This document shows positions 26,338 through 37,356 of a DNA stretch of 64,000 nucleotides, in pieces. Position numbers and translations under genes: made by a program. The DNA lies in the NCBI RefSeq assembly GCF_023101165.1, contig NZ_CP078076.1, forward strand, positions 2,604,001-2,668,000, written 5' to 3'. Within the stretch, counting starts at the first letter, position 1, and each line of letters opens with the position of its first letter. Origin of the DNA: Microbacterium sufflavum. GTDB taxonomy: Bacteria; Actinomycetota; Actinomycetes; Actinomycetales; Microbacteriaceae. Below the pieces are notes generated by a model. That model did not search any database and was not told the origin of the DNA. It was given only the letters and a program-made list of their open reading frames with translations.

Positions 26338-26343
26338 CTCGTC

Positions 26344-28062
26344 ATGTCCTCGCATGATCCCTCCTCCAGCGCGCCCATCGACATCAAGCCCCGCAGCCGC
26401 GTCGTCACCGACGGCATCGAGGCCACGACCTCCCGCGGCATGCTCCGTGCCGTCGGCATGGGCGACGAGGACTGGGACAAGCCCCAGATCGGCATCGCGT
26501 CCAGCTGGAACGAGATCACGCCGTGCAACCTGAGCCTCGACCGTCTGGCGCAGGGCGCGAAGGAGGGCGTGCACTCCGGCGGCGGCTACCCGCTGCAGTT
26601 CGGGACGATCTCGGTGTCGGACGGCATCTCGATGGGCCACGAGGGCATGCACTTCTCGCTCGTCTCGCGCGAGGTCATCGCCGACTCGGTCGAGACCGTG
26701 ATGATGGCCGAGCGCCTCGACGGCTCCGTGCTCCTCGCGGGCTGCGACAAGTCGATCCCCGGCATGCTCATGGCCAGCGCCCGCCTCGACCTGTCCAGCG
26801 TGTTCCTCTACGCCGGATCGATCGCGCCGGGGTGGGTCAAGCTCTCGGACGGCACCGAGAAGGACGTCACGATCATCGACTCGTTCGAGGCGGTCGGCGC
26901 GTGCCGGGCCGGTCTCATGAGCGAGGAGGACCTCAAGCGCATCGAGTGCGCGATCGCTCCCGGTGAGGGGGCGTGCGGCGGCATGTACACCGCCAACACG
27001 ATGGCGTCGGTCGCCGAGGCGCTCGGCCTCAGCCTTCCCGGCTCGGCTGCTCCGCCCGCGGCCGACCGCCGTCGCGACTACTTCGCGCACCGCTCCGGCG
27101 AGGCCGTGGTGAACCTGCTCCGCCAGGGCATCACGACCCGCGACATCCTCACGAAGGAGGCGTTCGAGAACGCGATCGCGCTCGCGATGGCCCTCGGCGG
27201 CTCCACGAACGTGGTGCTCCACCTGCTCGCGATCGCCCGCGAGGCCGAGGTCGAGCTGAGCCTGCACGACTTCAACCGCATCGGCGACCGCGTGCCGCAC
27301 GTGGCCGACATGAAGCCGTTCGGCAAGTACGTGATGAACGACGTCGACCGTCACGGCGGCATCCCCGTCATCATGAAGGCCATGCTCGACGAGGGCCTGC
27401 TGCACGGCGACGCGCTCACCGTGACGGGCAAGACGCTCGCCGAGAACCTCGCCGACCTCGACCCGCAGCCGATCGACGGCGAGGTCATCCACACCTTCGA
27501 CAACCCCATCCACGCGACGGGCGGCCTCACCATCCTCCACGGCTCGCTCGCCCCGGAGGGTGCCGTGGTCAAGACCGCCGGATTCGACGCGGCCGTGTTC
27601 GAGGGACCGGCGCGTGTGTTCGAGCGCGAGCGAGCGGCGATGGACGCGGTCGCCGAGGGCTCGATCGAGCCGGGCAGTGTCATCGTCATCCGTTACGAGG
27701 GCCCCAAGGGCGGACCGGGCATGCGGGAGATGCTCGCGATCACCGCGGCCATCAAGGGCGCTGGGCTCGGAAAAGATGTACTACTCTTGACGGACGGACG
27801 ATTCTCAGGCGGCACAACCGGCCTGTGCATCGGCCACATAGCACCCGAAGCGGTGGACGCTGGTCCCATCGCCTTCGTGCGCGATGGTGATCTGATACGG
27901 GTCGATATCGCAGCTCGCTCTCTCGACCTACTCGTCGACGAGGCGGAGCTCGCCTCCCGCCGCTCTGGCTGGGAGCCGCTTCCCCCGCGCTACACCCGAG
28001 GCGTTCTTGCCAAGTACTCGCGCCTCGTGCGGTCCGCCGCCGAGGGAGCGACCACCGGCTGA
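26344..28062 (+). CDS. ilvD: Dihydroxy-acid dehydratase
   Basis: Fe-S enzyme that dehydrates dihydroxy-isovalerate and dihydroxy-methylvalerate in valine, leucine and isoleucine synthesis. Cluster cysteines lie in AGCDKSIPG and [10 protein letters not shown], and the C-terminal [12 protein letters not shown] active-site segment is present. The 572 residues match the family. The last 100 codons (from about 27760) use many A/T-ending codons such as GTA, CTA, ATA and GAT, whereas the rest of the gene is almost entirely G/C-ending, suggesting a recombined 3' part. The reading frame and motifs are intact. Confidence 0.95.
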   Translation: MSSHDPSSSAPIDIKPRSRVVTDGIEATTSRGMLRAVGMGDEDWDKPQIGIASSWNEITPCNLSLDRLAQGAKEGVHSGGGYPLQFGTISVSDGISMGHEGMHFSLVSREVIADSVETVMMAERLDGSVLLAGCDKSIPGMLMASARLDLSSVFLYAGSIAPGWVKLSDGTEKDVTIIDSFEAVGACRAGLMSEEDLKRIECAIAPGEGACGGMYTANTMASVAEALGLSLPGSAAPPAADRRRDYFAHRSGEAVVNLLRQGITTRDILTKEAFENAIALAMALGGSTNVVLHLLAIAREAEVELSLHDFNRIGDRVPHVADMKPFGKYVMNDVDRHGGIPVIMKAMLDEGLLHGDALTVTGKTLAENLADLDPQPIDGEVIHTFDNPIHATGGLTILHGSLAPEGAVVKTAGFDAAVFEGPARVFERERAAMDAVAEGSIEPGSVIVIRYEGPKGGPGMREMLAITAAIKGAGLGKDVLLLTDGRFSGGTTGLCIGHIAPEAVDAGPIAFVRDGDLIRVDIAARSLDLLVDEAELASRRSGWEPLPPRYTRGVLAKYSRLVRSAAEGATTG

Positions 28063-28113
28063 CCCGGATGCATCGGCATCCGGCGTCCTCCACAGTTCAC
28101 CAGAAGGAAAGTC

Positions 28114-29913
28114 ATGACTGCTGACACCGTCTCGGCCGTGCCGAGGCCGCCCGCCCGTTCATCCGCCCCGGAGATCACCGGTGCCGAGGCCGTCGTGCGC
28201 TCGCTCGAGCTGCTCGGCGTCACCGACGTCTTCGGTCTCCCCGGTGGCGCGATCCTGCCGGTGTACGACCCGCTCATGGACGCGTCGCAGCTGCGCCACA
28301 TCCTGGTGCGCCACGAGCAGGGCGCCGGTCATGCGGCCGAGGGGTACGCGTCCGCGTCGGGCAAGGTCGGCGTGTGCATCGCCACCTCCGGTCCCGGCGC
28401 GACGAACCTCGTCACCGCGATCGCCGACGCCTACATGGACTCGGTGCCGCTGCTGGCGATCACCGGCCAGGTGTTCTCGACCCTGATGGGGACGGACGCG
28501 TTCCAGGAGGCCGACATCGTGGGCATCACGATGCCGATCACGAAGCACTCGTTCCTGGTGAAGGACGCGGCGGACATCCCCGGCGCGATCGCGGCCGCCT
28601 ACGAGATCGCCGGCACCGGTCGTCCCGGTCCCGTGCTCGTGGACATCACGAAGGATGCGCAGCAGGCGGTCGCCCCGTTCGTGTGGCCGCCCAAGATCGA
28701 CCTGCCCGGCTACCGCCCGGTCACCAAGGCGCACGGCAAGCAGATCCAGGCCGCGGCCGCCCTGCTCGCCGAGGCCAAGAAGCCGGTGCTGTACGTCGGC
28801 GGCGGCGTCGTGCGCGGTCGTGCGGCCGCCGAGCTGCTGGAGCTCGCGGAGTCCACCGGCGCCCCCGTGGTGACCACGCTGATGGCCCGCGGCGCCTTCC
28901 CCGACTCCCACGCGCAGCACCTGGGCATGCCCGGCATGCACGGCACCGTCCCGGCGGTGCTGGCGCTGCAGGAGGCCGACCTCATCGTGTCGCTCGGAGC
29001 GCGCTTCGACGACCGCGTGACGGGCAAGGCGGCGCTGTTCGCTCCGCACGCCAAGGTCGTGCACGTGGACATCGACCCCGCGGAGATCTCGAAGATCCGC
29101 ACGGCCGATGTGCCGATCGTGGGCGACGTGCGTGACGTGCTGACCGACCTCGACGCCGCATTCCGCGGTGCGACGGGTGGCGCGAAGCCCGACATCGAGG
29201 AGTGGTGGTCGTACCTCGACGGCCTCCGCAACGAGTTCCCGCTCGGCTACGCGCCGACGACCGACGGGCTGCTGGCGCCGCAGTACGTGATCCAGCGCAT
29301 CGGCGAGCTCACCGGACCGGAGGGCATCTTCGCCTCGGGCGTGGGGCAGCACCAGATGTGGGCCGCGCAGTTCATCAAGTACGAGCGTCCGAACGCGTGG
29401 CTCAACTCCGGGGGAGCCGGCACCATGGGCTACTCGGTCCCCGCGGCGATGGGGGCCAAGGTCGCCGAGCCGGAACGCCAGGTCTGGGCGATCGACGGCG
29501 ACGGCTGCTTCCAGATGACCAACCAGGAGCTCGCGACCTGCGCGATCAACAACATCCCGATCAAGGTCGCCATCATCAACAACTCCTCGCTGGGCATGGT
29601 GCGGCAGTGGCAGACGCTGTTCTACGACGGCCGTCACTCCAACACCGACCTGAACACCGGCCACGGCACGGTCCGCATCCCCGACTTCGTCAAGCTCGCA
29701 GAGGCGTACGGCTGCCTCGCGATCCGTGTGGAGAAGGAGGAGGAGGTCGACGCGGCCATCCAGCTCGCTCTCGACACGAACGACCGCCCCGTGGTGATCG
29801 ACTTCGTGGTGAGCGCCGACTCCATGGTGTGGCCGATGGTGCCGCAGGGCGTCAGCAACAGCTATGTCCAGTACGCGCGCGACCACGCGCCCGCCTTCGA
29901 CGAGGAGGACTGA
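28114..29913 (+). CDS. ilvB: Acetolactate synthase large subunit
   Basis: Thiamine-diphosphate enzyme that makes acetolactate or acetohydroxybutyrate. The catalytic glutamate lies in [15 protein letters not shown], and the TPP-binding motif begins [12 protein letters not shown] and continues to [12 protein letters not shown]. The 599 residues cover the PYR, central (FAD) and PP domains. The ATG follows AGAAGGAAAG. The gene is 51 bases after ilvD and 3 bases before ilvN, so the genes probably share a transcript. No attenuator-like leader is seen. Confidence 0.96.
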   Translation: MTADTVSAVPRPPARSSAPEITGAEAVVRSLELLGVTDVFGLPGGAILPVYDPLMDASQLRHILVRHEQGAGHAAEGYASASGKVGVCIATSGPGATNLVTAIADAYMDSVPLLAITGQVFSTLMGTDAFQEADIVGITMPITKHSFLVKDAADIPGAIAAAYEIAGTGRPGPVLVDITKDAQQAVAPFVWPPKIDLPGYRPVTKAHGKQIQAAAALLAEAKKPVLYVGGGVVRGRAAAELLELAESTGAPVVTTLMARGAFPDSHAQHLGMPGMHGTVPAVLALQEADLIVSLGARFDDRVTGKAALFAPHAKVVHVDIDPAEISKIRTADVPIVGDVRDVLTDLDAAFRGATGGAKPDIEEWWSYLDGLRNEFPLGYAPTTDGLLAPQYVIQRIGELTGPEGIFASGVGQHQMWAAQFIKYERPNAWLNSGGAGTMGYSVPAAMGAKVAEPERQVWAIDGDGCFQMTNQELATCAINNIPIKVAIINNSSLGMVRQWQTLFYDGRHSNTDLNTGHGTVRIPDFVKLAEAYGCLAIRVEKEEEVDAAIQLALDTNDRPVVIDFVVSADSMVWPMVPQGVSNSYVQYARDHAPAFDEED

Positions 29914-29916
29914 GCC

Positions 29917-31498
<1,582 letters not shown>

Positions 31499-31514
31499 GT
31501 CGATCGTCGAAGGA

Positions 31515-31540
31515 ACGGGCGTCCCCTCGGGGGCGCCCGT
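31515..31540 (+). terminator. Terminator after ilvC
   Basis: ACGGGCGTCCCC pairs with GGGGGCGCCCGT (one G-T pair) across a 2-base gap, 17 bases after the ilvC stop. It ends the ilv operon. Confidence 0.75.
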
Positions 31541-31571
31541 CTCGCGTTTCCCGACCTCATTCGTCCGTCAA

Positions 31572-31582
31572 ACATCGGATGT
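31572..31582. promoter_or_regulatory. Operator-like palindrome before fucosidase 1
   Basis: ACATC-G-GATGT, a perfect 5-1-5 inverted repeat, lies about 20 bases before the start codon. The same 11-mer with similar flanks (CGTCCG-NN-AAACATCGG) recurs at 34122-34132, next to a ROK repressor gene. It is a candidate binding site for that repressor. Confidence 0.6.
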
Positions 31583-31601
31583 CTATGCCAGGATGGGAGG
31601 C

Positions 31602-32867
31602 ATGCGACAGGAATGGTTTGATCACGCCCGCTTCGGGATGTTCGTGCACTTCGGGCTGTACAGCGGCGCGGCGCGGCACGAGTGGGTGCAGAACTATGAA
31701 CGCCTCACCGACGAGGACTACCGCCCGTACTTCGACAACTTCGACCCCGATCTGTTCGATGCGGCCGCCCTGGCCAGGACGGCCAAGGAGAGCGGGATGG
31801 GCTACGTCGTGCTCACGACCAAGCACCACGACGGCTTCTGCCTGTGGGATTCCGCACTCACGGATTTCACGTCGGTGTCGGCCGTCGGGCGCGACCTCGT
31901 GCGCGAGTACGTCGACGCGCTCCGCGCCGAGGGGCTCAAGGTGGGGCTGTACCACTCGGTGATCGACTGGCACCACCCGGACTTCACGGTGGACTGGAAC
32001 CACCCCCGCCGCGACGACGAGAACGCGCACGTGCTCAACGAGGGTCGCGACATGTCGCGGTACCGCGCGTATCTGCACGGCCAGGTGCGCGAGCTGCTGA
32101 CCGCGTACGGCGACATCGACTACCTGTTCTTCGACTTCACCTACCCCGAGGAGAAGGACGGCTGGGCCGGCAAGGGGCCCGAGGACTGGGACGCCGAGGC
32201 GCTGCTCGCTCTGTGCCGCGAGCTGCAGCCGGAGATGCTGGTGAACGACCGCCTGGGCATCCCCGCCGACTTCGTCACCCCGGAGCAGTACCAGCCGACC
32301 GCGCCACTCCTGCGCGACGGCGAGCCCCTGGTGTGGGAGGCCTGCCAGACCCTCAACGGATCGTGGGGATACCACCGCGACAACACCGATCAGAAGTCGC
32401 CGACGCTGCTGGTGCAGATGCTGGTCGACTCGGTCTCGATGGGGGGCAACATGCTGCTCAACATCGGTCCGGACGGCCGCGGGGCGATCGCGCCGCGGGA
32501 TGCCGGGACGCTCGCGGAGATCGGGGAGTGGATGCGGCTGCACGAGCGCGCGGTCATCGGTGCAGGGCACGCCCCGTTCACCCCGCCGCGCGAGGGCGTG
32601 TACACGCTGCGGGGCGACCGCCTCTACCTCAGCCTGTTCAGCTGGCCGCTCGGGTTCGTGCACCTTCCCGGGCTCGCCGACCGCGTGACGTACGCGCGCC
32701 TGCTGAACGACGGCTCGTGGCTGCGCACCTCGGTGTCCGACCCCGAGCAGCAGGCGGATCTGATGACCCCCGCCGGCGAGGCCGAGGGGACGCTCACGGT
32801 GCATCTGCCCGTGCGTCGTCCCGACGTGCTGGTGCCGGTGATCGAGCTGCGCCTGCGCGCGGAGTGA
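31602..32867 (+). CDS. Alpha-L-fucosidase (GH29), copy 1
   Basis: A 421-residue glycoside hydrolase of family GH29. RFGMFVHFGLYS and TTKHHDGFCLWDS are signature segments of the (beta/alpha)8 barrel, and FFDF places the likely nucleophile at Asp178. No signal peptide is visible, so it probably acts in the cytoplasm on imported oligosaccharides. The ATG at 31602 or the in-frame ATG at 31593 could be used; 31602 starts directly at the conserved region. It lies downstream of the same palindrome that precedes the nearby ABC importer. Confidence 0.87.
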   Translation: MRQEWFDHARFGMFVHFGLYSGAARHEWVQNYERLTDEDYRPYFDNFDPDLFDAAALARTAKESGMGYVVLTTKHHDGFCLWDSALTDFTSVSAVGRDLVREYVDALRAEGLKVGLYHSVIDWHHPDFTVDWNHPRRDDENAHVLNEGRDMSRYRAYLHGQVRELLTAYGDIDYLFFDFTYPEEKDGWAGKGPEDWDAEALLALCRELQPEMLVNDRLGIPADFVTPEQYQPTAPLLRDGEPLVWEACQTLNGSWGYHRDNTDQKSPTLLVQMLVDSVSMGGNMLLNIGPDGRGAIAPRDAGTLAEIGEWMRLHERAVIGAGHAPFTPPREGVYTLRGDRLYLSLFSWPLGFVHLPGLADRVTYARLLNDGSWLRTSVSDPEQQADLMTPAGEAEGTLTVHLPVRRPDVLVPVIELRLRAE

Positions 32868-32885
32868 GCGGGCGGTGGCGGCGGC

Positions 32886-34037
32886 TCAGGCCGTCGCCAC
32901 CGGGATCTCCACGCCTTCGAGCGCCAGCCGCGCGGCGCCGTACAGGATCGCGTCCGCGCCCGTGGTCGCCGCCTCGATGCGCAGGCGCTGCGTGGCCAGG
33001 GGGTGGCAGGCCTCGTAGACCCGGCTGCGGACGGCCGCGATGAACGGCTCCGAGGCGCTCATGCTGCCCGTCAGGAACACGGCGTGCGGGTTGAAGAAGT
33101 TCACGACACCGGAGAGCGCCTGACCCAGGTGCGTGCCCGCCGTGCGGACGAGCGTGGTCGCGACGGGATCGGCGTCGCGCGCGAGCGTGAGCACGTCGGC
33201 GGTCGTGGCGACGGCGGTGTTGCCGCGCTCGTGCATCTGTCGCACGAGGCTGGCACCGCTGGCCACGGTCTCCAGGCATCCGGTGTTGCCGCACGAGCAG
33301 GGGATGTCGCCGCTGCCGTCGATGCGGGTGTGGGTGATGTCGCCCGCCGCGGCCGTCGCGCCGCGGTGCACGTGACCGTCGACGATGATGCCGCTGCCGA
33401 TCGCGGTCCCCGCCTTCACGGTGATGCTGTGCTGTCCGTGACCGAGCTGCTCCCGATGCTCGCCGAGCGCCGCGAGGTTCGCGTCGTTGTCGACGACGAC
33501 GGGAACGCCGTAGCGTTCGGCGAGGTGCTCGCCTACGCGGAAGCCCGGCCATCCCGGCATGCGCGAGGGCTGGTCGACGGATCCCGTGGCGATGTCGACC
33601 GGGCCGGGGAGACTGACCCCGATCGCGTGCACCCTGGTGTCTGCCACGAGGCGGTCGAACACCTCGGCGACCCGCGCGAGCGTGGCCTCCGGGCCGTCGG
33701 CGACGTCGATCGCGATCGTCTCGCTGTCGAGCAGCGCGCCGCTCAGGTCGTGCCGTCCCACGCGGGCGTGCTTTCCGCCCAGGTCGGCGGAGAGCACGAG
33801 GCCGTCGGAGGCGATCTGCAGCACGCGGGGCCGGCGACCGCCGCGCGAGGTGCCGGCTCCGGCCTCCTGCAGCACGCCGGCGTCGAGCAGCGCCTGCACG
33901 CGGAGTCCGACCGTGGACGCGGCGACGCCCATCGTCGCCGCCAGCTCCGAGCGCGAGCGGGCCTGACCGCGCGCGACGAGGTCGAGGATGCGCCGCGTGT
34001 GCGGATCGTCGACGGGGGTGTCGGCGGGGTTCGTCAT
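32886..34037 (-). CDS. ROK family transcriptional repressor
   Basis: A 383-residue NagC/XylR-type regulator. An N-terminal helix-turn-helix (RSELAATMGVAASTVGLRVQAL) is followed by a ROK sugar-kinase-like domain with DLGGKHARVG, DNDANLAALGE and the zinc motif CSCGNTGC. Such proteins release DNA on binding a sugar or sugar phosphate. It is convergent with fucosidase 1 and divergent from the ABC importer operon, and a palindrome shared by both promoters is the likely operator. Confidence 0.9.
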   Translation of the reverse strand: MTNPADTPVDDPHTRRILDLVARGQARSRSELAATMGVAASTVGLRVQALLDAGVLQEAGAGTSRGGRRPRVLQIASDGLVLSADLGGKHARVGRHDLSGALLDSETIAIDVADGPEATLARVAEVFDRLVADTRVHAIGVSLPGPVDIATGSVDQPSRMPGWPGFRVGEHLAERYGVPVVVDNDANLAALGEHREQLGHGQHSITVKAGTAIGSGIIVDGHVHRGATAAAGDITHTRIDGSGDIPCSCGNTGCLETVASGASLVRQMHERGNTAVATTADVLTLARDADPVATTLVRTAGTHLGQALSGVVNFFNPHAVFLTGSMSASEPFIAAVRSRVYEACHPLATQRLRIEAATTGADAILYGAARLALEGVEIPVATA

Positions 34038-34121
34038 GGGAGCCCTTCGTCTCGGAGCATCGTCAGCGTAGCGGGGGAGTGCCGTGTTTCGGGGAGGTGA
34101 CGCCGTATCACCGTCCGATAA

Positions 34122-34132
34122 ACATCGGATGT
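34122..34132. promoter_or_regulatory. Operator-like palindrome between the ROK repressor and ABC importer
   Basis: ACATC-G-GATGT again, here extendable to AACATC-G-GATGTT (34121-34133), about 85 bases before the repressor start and about 100 bases before the binding-protein gene. It can serve both divergent promoters. Confidence 0.6.
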
Positions 34133-34187
34133 TCAGCTTGCGGCACTCCCCGAACTATGAAAGCCTCACTTCATACGAAATCCTATT

Positions 34188-34214
34188 AGGTTAATTCGAC
34201 CCGCGAAATAACCT
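34188..34214. promoter_or_regulatory. Second inverted repeat before the sugar-binding protein gene
   Basis: AGGTTAATTCG, five bases, then CGAAATAACCT: 11-base arms with one mismatch, ending 22 bases before the ATG in an unusually A/T-rich stretch. It may be a second operator or a leader stem. It differs in sequence from the ROK palindrome. Confidence 0.5.
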
Positions 34215-34236
34215 TTCCCTTCTCAGGAGGCATTCA

Positions 34237-35496
34237 ATGAAGAAGTTGCGTGTGGGGGCTGTCGCCGCTGTCACGGGCGTGGCCGTGGCGATGACCGGTT
34301 GTGCCAGCACGGGCGGCTCTGGAGGCTCCGCCGACGGCGACACCATCGTCGTCGACATGTGGGCGGGCAGCGAGTCCGACGTCGATGCGCTCGAGGCGCA
34401 GATCGAGTTCGCGCAGAAGCAGAACCCCGACATCACCATCAAGCTGCAGACGTCGCCCTGGAGCGACTTCTTCACGAAGCTGACGACCAACATGGCCAGC
34501 GGCAACATGGCGTGCATCACCGGGATGAGCGGCGCGCAGCTCGGCGGTTACACGGGCGGCTTCCGCGAGCTGAGCGAGAAGGACCTCGAGACGGCCGGGA
34601 TCGACTGGTCGGAGTTCAACCCGAGCGCCGACGGCATCCTCAGCTTCGAGGGCAAGGTCTACGGCGTGCCGTTCGACGTGGCCACCATGCTCGTCTACTA
34701 CAACCAGGACATGCTGACCGCCGCCGGTGCCGCCACGCCGGAGATCGGCTGGACGTTCGACGACTTCTCCGCGATCGCCGCCGACGCCACGAAGGACGGC
34801 AAGTACGGCTTCGGCATGGGCATGGGCGGCTACCAGTGGATGTCGATGCCCATCGCGTACTCCGCCACGCAGCCGGCCTCCGAGGACGGCACGCTGCACA
34901 TCGACGACGACGCGTTCGTCGACGCGGCCACCTGGTACGCCGGGCTGGTCACGGAGCAGAAGGTCGCGGCGCCCGTCGCCTCGGCCTCCGACACCGGCTG
35001 GGGCGAGAACCAGTACACCGGCGCCAACGCGGCCATGGCCGTCGACGGCACCTGGAACGCGGTCAGCTACCTCAACAACGAGTCCGGCTTCGCCGCCGGC
35101 ATGGTGCCGCTGCCCGCGGGCGTCGACGGCAACCCCGGACCGATCCTCGGCTCGGGCTACGGCATCGCCGCCAACTGCAAGAACCCGGAGGCCGCGCTGA
35201 AGGTCCTCGGCTCGCTGGTGGGTGAGGACGCGCAGGACTACATCGCGTCGTCCGGCCGCTCGTACCCCGCGCGCACCTCCTCGCAGCCGCTGTACTTCGA
35301 GTCGATCGACGAGCAGTACCGCGACCAGGTGCAGTCGGTGTTCGAGGCCGCGTTCGCCGACACCGTCCCGCTGTACATGACCAAGAGCTGGCAGAAGCTC
35401 GACAGCTACATCCAGCCCAACCTCGTCAGCGTCTACAACGGCCAGATGACGATGGAGGAGCTGCTGTCGAACGCCCAGGCGCAGTTCGGCGAGTGA
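34237..35496 (+). CDS. Sugar ABC transporter substrate-binding lipoprotein
   Basis: A 419-residue extracellular solute-binding protein of the CUT1 (family 1) class. The signal peptide ends in the lipobox MTGC with lipidated Cys22, so it is anchored outside the membrane. The mature part has the aromatic and Gly-rich pattern of oligosaccharide binders ([30 protein letters not shown]). The ATG follows an AGGAGG site. Two permeases follow; no ATPase is encoded, so a shared MsiK-type ATPase elsewhere is likely. Fucosylated glycans are the probable ligand from context. Confidence 0.92.
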   Translation: MKKLRVGAVAAVTGVAVAMTGCASTGGSGGSADGDTIVVDMWAGSESDVDALEAQIEFAQKQNPDITIKLQTSPWSDFFTKLTTNMASGNMACITGMSGAQLGGYTGGFRELSEKDLETAGIDWSEFNPSADGILSFEGKVYGVPFDVATMLVYYNQDMLTAAGAATPEIGWTFDDFSAIAADATKDGKYGFGMGMGGYQWMSMPIAYSATQPASEDGTLHIDDDAFVDAATWYAGLVTEQKVAAPVASASDTGWGENQYTGANAAMAVDGTWNAVSYLNNESGFAAGMVPLPAGVDGNPGPILGSGYGIAANCKNPEAALKVLGSLVGEDAQDYIASSGRSYPARTSSQPLYFESIDEQYRDQVQSVFEAAFADTVPLYMTKSWQKLDSYIQPNLVSVYNGQMTMEELLSNAQAQFGE

Positions 35497-35538
35497 CCCG
35501 GCTCCGGCCGCCGCAGCAGTAACAGAGAAAGACAAGAG

Positions 35539-36444
35539 ATGACGATCACGACGACACGTCGAGGATCGCTCGCCAAGGTCGAGGGCCGCCAGGCGCTGGG
35601 TTTCGCAAGCCCGGCCCTGGTGGGCCTCGCCCTGTTCACGATCGTGCCCGTCGGGCTGTCGATCGTGATGAGCGTCTTCGACTGGCCGACCTTCGGCGAG
35701 CGGACCTTCAACGGGGTGGACAACTACGTCAAGCTGTTCACCAGCAGCCCCGACTTCTGGCCGGCGCTGCGGAACTCGGCGGTGTACACGCTGCTGTACG
35801 TGCCGCTGAGCGTCGCCCTCTCGCTCGTGCTCGCTCTCGGACTCGGACCGCGGATCCGCGGTCGCGGCGCCCTGCGCGTGCTCTTCTTCATCCCGGTCGT
35901 GACGCCGATGGTCGCCAACGTGCTGGTGTGGAAGATGATGCTGCAGCCGCAGGGCCTCTTCAACGGCCTCTCGGTCAGCTGGTTCGGGATCGAGCTGCCG
36001 AACTTCCTCGCCGATCCCTCCTGGGCCATGATCATGGTCGTCGTGATGAGCGTCTGGCAGGGCCTCGGCTACAACATGCTGATCTTCTCGGCGGCTCTCG
36101 AACAGCTCCCCGAGAGCGTGCTCGAGGCGGCCAGCATCGATGGCGCGCAGGGCTTCCGCCGCGTGTGGAGCATCATCATCCCGATGATCTCGCCGTCGAT
36201 CTTCTTCGCCACCATCATGACGATGATCACCTCGCTGCAGGTGTTCGTGCAGCCGCAGATGCTCACCGGCGGCGGCCCGGGCAACGCCACCAAGCCGCTC
36301 GTGATGTACATCTGGGAGCAGGGCTTCACGTTCGGCGACCTCGGCCTCGCAGCCGCCGCCGCCTGGATCCTGTTCGCCATCATCATCGCGATCACCGGCC
36401 TCCAGTTCGCCGCGCAGAAGAAGTGGGTGCACTATGAGCACTGA
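35539..36444 (+). CDS. Sugar ABC transporter permease (MalF/UgpA type)
   Basis: A 301-residue inner-membrane permease with six predicted helices. The EAA loop that contacts the ATPase reads LEAASIDGAQGFRRVW near residue 200. It lies 42 bases after the binding-protein gene and overlaps the next permease by 11 bases. With that partner it forms the importer channel. Confidence 0.92.
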   Translation: MTITTTRRGSLAKVEGRQALGFASPALVGLALFTIVPVGLSIVMSVFDWPTFGERTFNGVDNYVKLFTSSPDFWPALRNSAVYTLLYVPLSVALSLVLALGLGPRIRGRGALRVLFFIPVVTPMVANVLVWKMMLQPQGLFNGLSVSWFGIELPNFLADPSWAMIMVVVMSVWQGLGYNMLIFSAALEQLPESVLEAASIDGAQGFRRVWSIIIPMISPSIFFATIMTMITSLQVFVQPQMLTGGGPGNATKPLVMYIWEQGFTFGDLGLAAAAAWILFAIIIAITGLQFAAQKKWVHYEH

Positions 36445-37354
36445 GACCCTCGTCCGCCCCGCCGGCCCCGCGCCGCGCCGCGACCGCGAGCGTGAGCGCG
36501 AGAAGGCTCGCGGAGCCTCCACGACTCCGGGTGCCCGCCTCCGTCTGGTGCTCGCGCACGTCTGCATCTACATCGCCGCGCTCATCTTCATCGCGCCGCT
36601 CGTGTACGCGTTCTTCTCGGCCCTCAAGCCCAACTCCGAGATGTTCTCCATGCCGCCGACGCTCGTCGGCTCGGAGATCCGCTGGAGCAACTTCGTCGAC
36701 GTGTTCGCCTACGGGCCGTTCCTGACGTACATCATGAACTCGTTCATCGTGGCGGTCGGCGGCACGCTGGTCGTGCTGGTGGTCTCGACCACCGCCGGGT
36801 ACGCGTTCGGGCGGCTGCGGTGGAAGGGGCGCGACGCCGTGTTCGTGCTCTTCCTCGCCACGCTCATGGTGCCGGCCGAGGTGCTCGTGATCCCGATGTT
36901 CCAGGTCATGCAGTGGTTCAACTGGGTCGACACATACCAGGCGCTCATCCTGCCGTTCGCGTTCGGCGCCTTCGGGACCTTCCTCATGCGGCAGTTCTTC
37001 CGCGGGATCCCCTATGAGCTGGAGGAGGCGGCACGCGTCGACGGCGCCGGTCCCGTCCGGTCGTTCCTGCAGATCATCCTCCCGCTGTCGAAGTCGGCCG
37101 TCGCCGTGCTCGCGGTGTTCACGTTCCTGTCCTTCTGGAACAGCTACCTGTGGCCGCTGATCGTGACGGTCGACTACAACGCCCACGGCACGCTGCCGGT
37201 CGGACTGGCCAGCTTCGCCGGTCTCACCGGCACCCGCTGGGACCTGCAGATGGCGGCGGCGATCATCTCGATGATCCCGACCACCGTGCTCGTGATCGTG
37301 CTGCAGAAGCACCTGGTCAAGGGCATCGCGATGGCAGGACTGGGCGGACGCTGA
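36434..37354 (+). CDS. Sugar ABC transporter permease (MalG/UgpE type)
   Basis: A 306-residue permease with a basic cytoplasmic N-terminus and six predicted helices. The EAA loop is LEEAARVDGAGPVRSFL near residue 195. The start overlaps the end of the first permease gene, which supports co-translation. The kinase gene follows two bases after its stop. Confidence 0.92.
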   Translation: MSTETLVRPAGPAPRRDREREREKARGASTTPGARLRLVLAHVCIYIAALIFIAPLVYAFFSALKPNSEMFSMPPTLVGSEIRWSNFVDVFAYGPFLTYIMNSFIVAVGGTLVVLVVSTTAGYAFGRLRWKGRDAVFVLFLATLMVPAEVLVIPMFQVMQWFNWVDTYQALILPFAFGAFGTFLMRQFFRGIPYELEEAARVDGAGPVRSFLQIILPLSKSAVAVLAVFTFLSFWNSYLWPLIVTVDYNAHGTLPVGLASFAGLTGTRWDLQMAAAIISMIPTTVLVIVLQKHLVKGIAMAGLGGR

Positions 37355-37356
37355 GC

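Noticed and set aside
28063-28113. Attenuator or leader peptide before ilvB
   Set aside because: Only 51 bases separate ilvD and ilvB; there is no run of Val/Leu/Ile codons and no pair of alternative hairpins.
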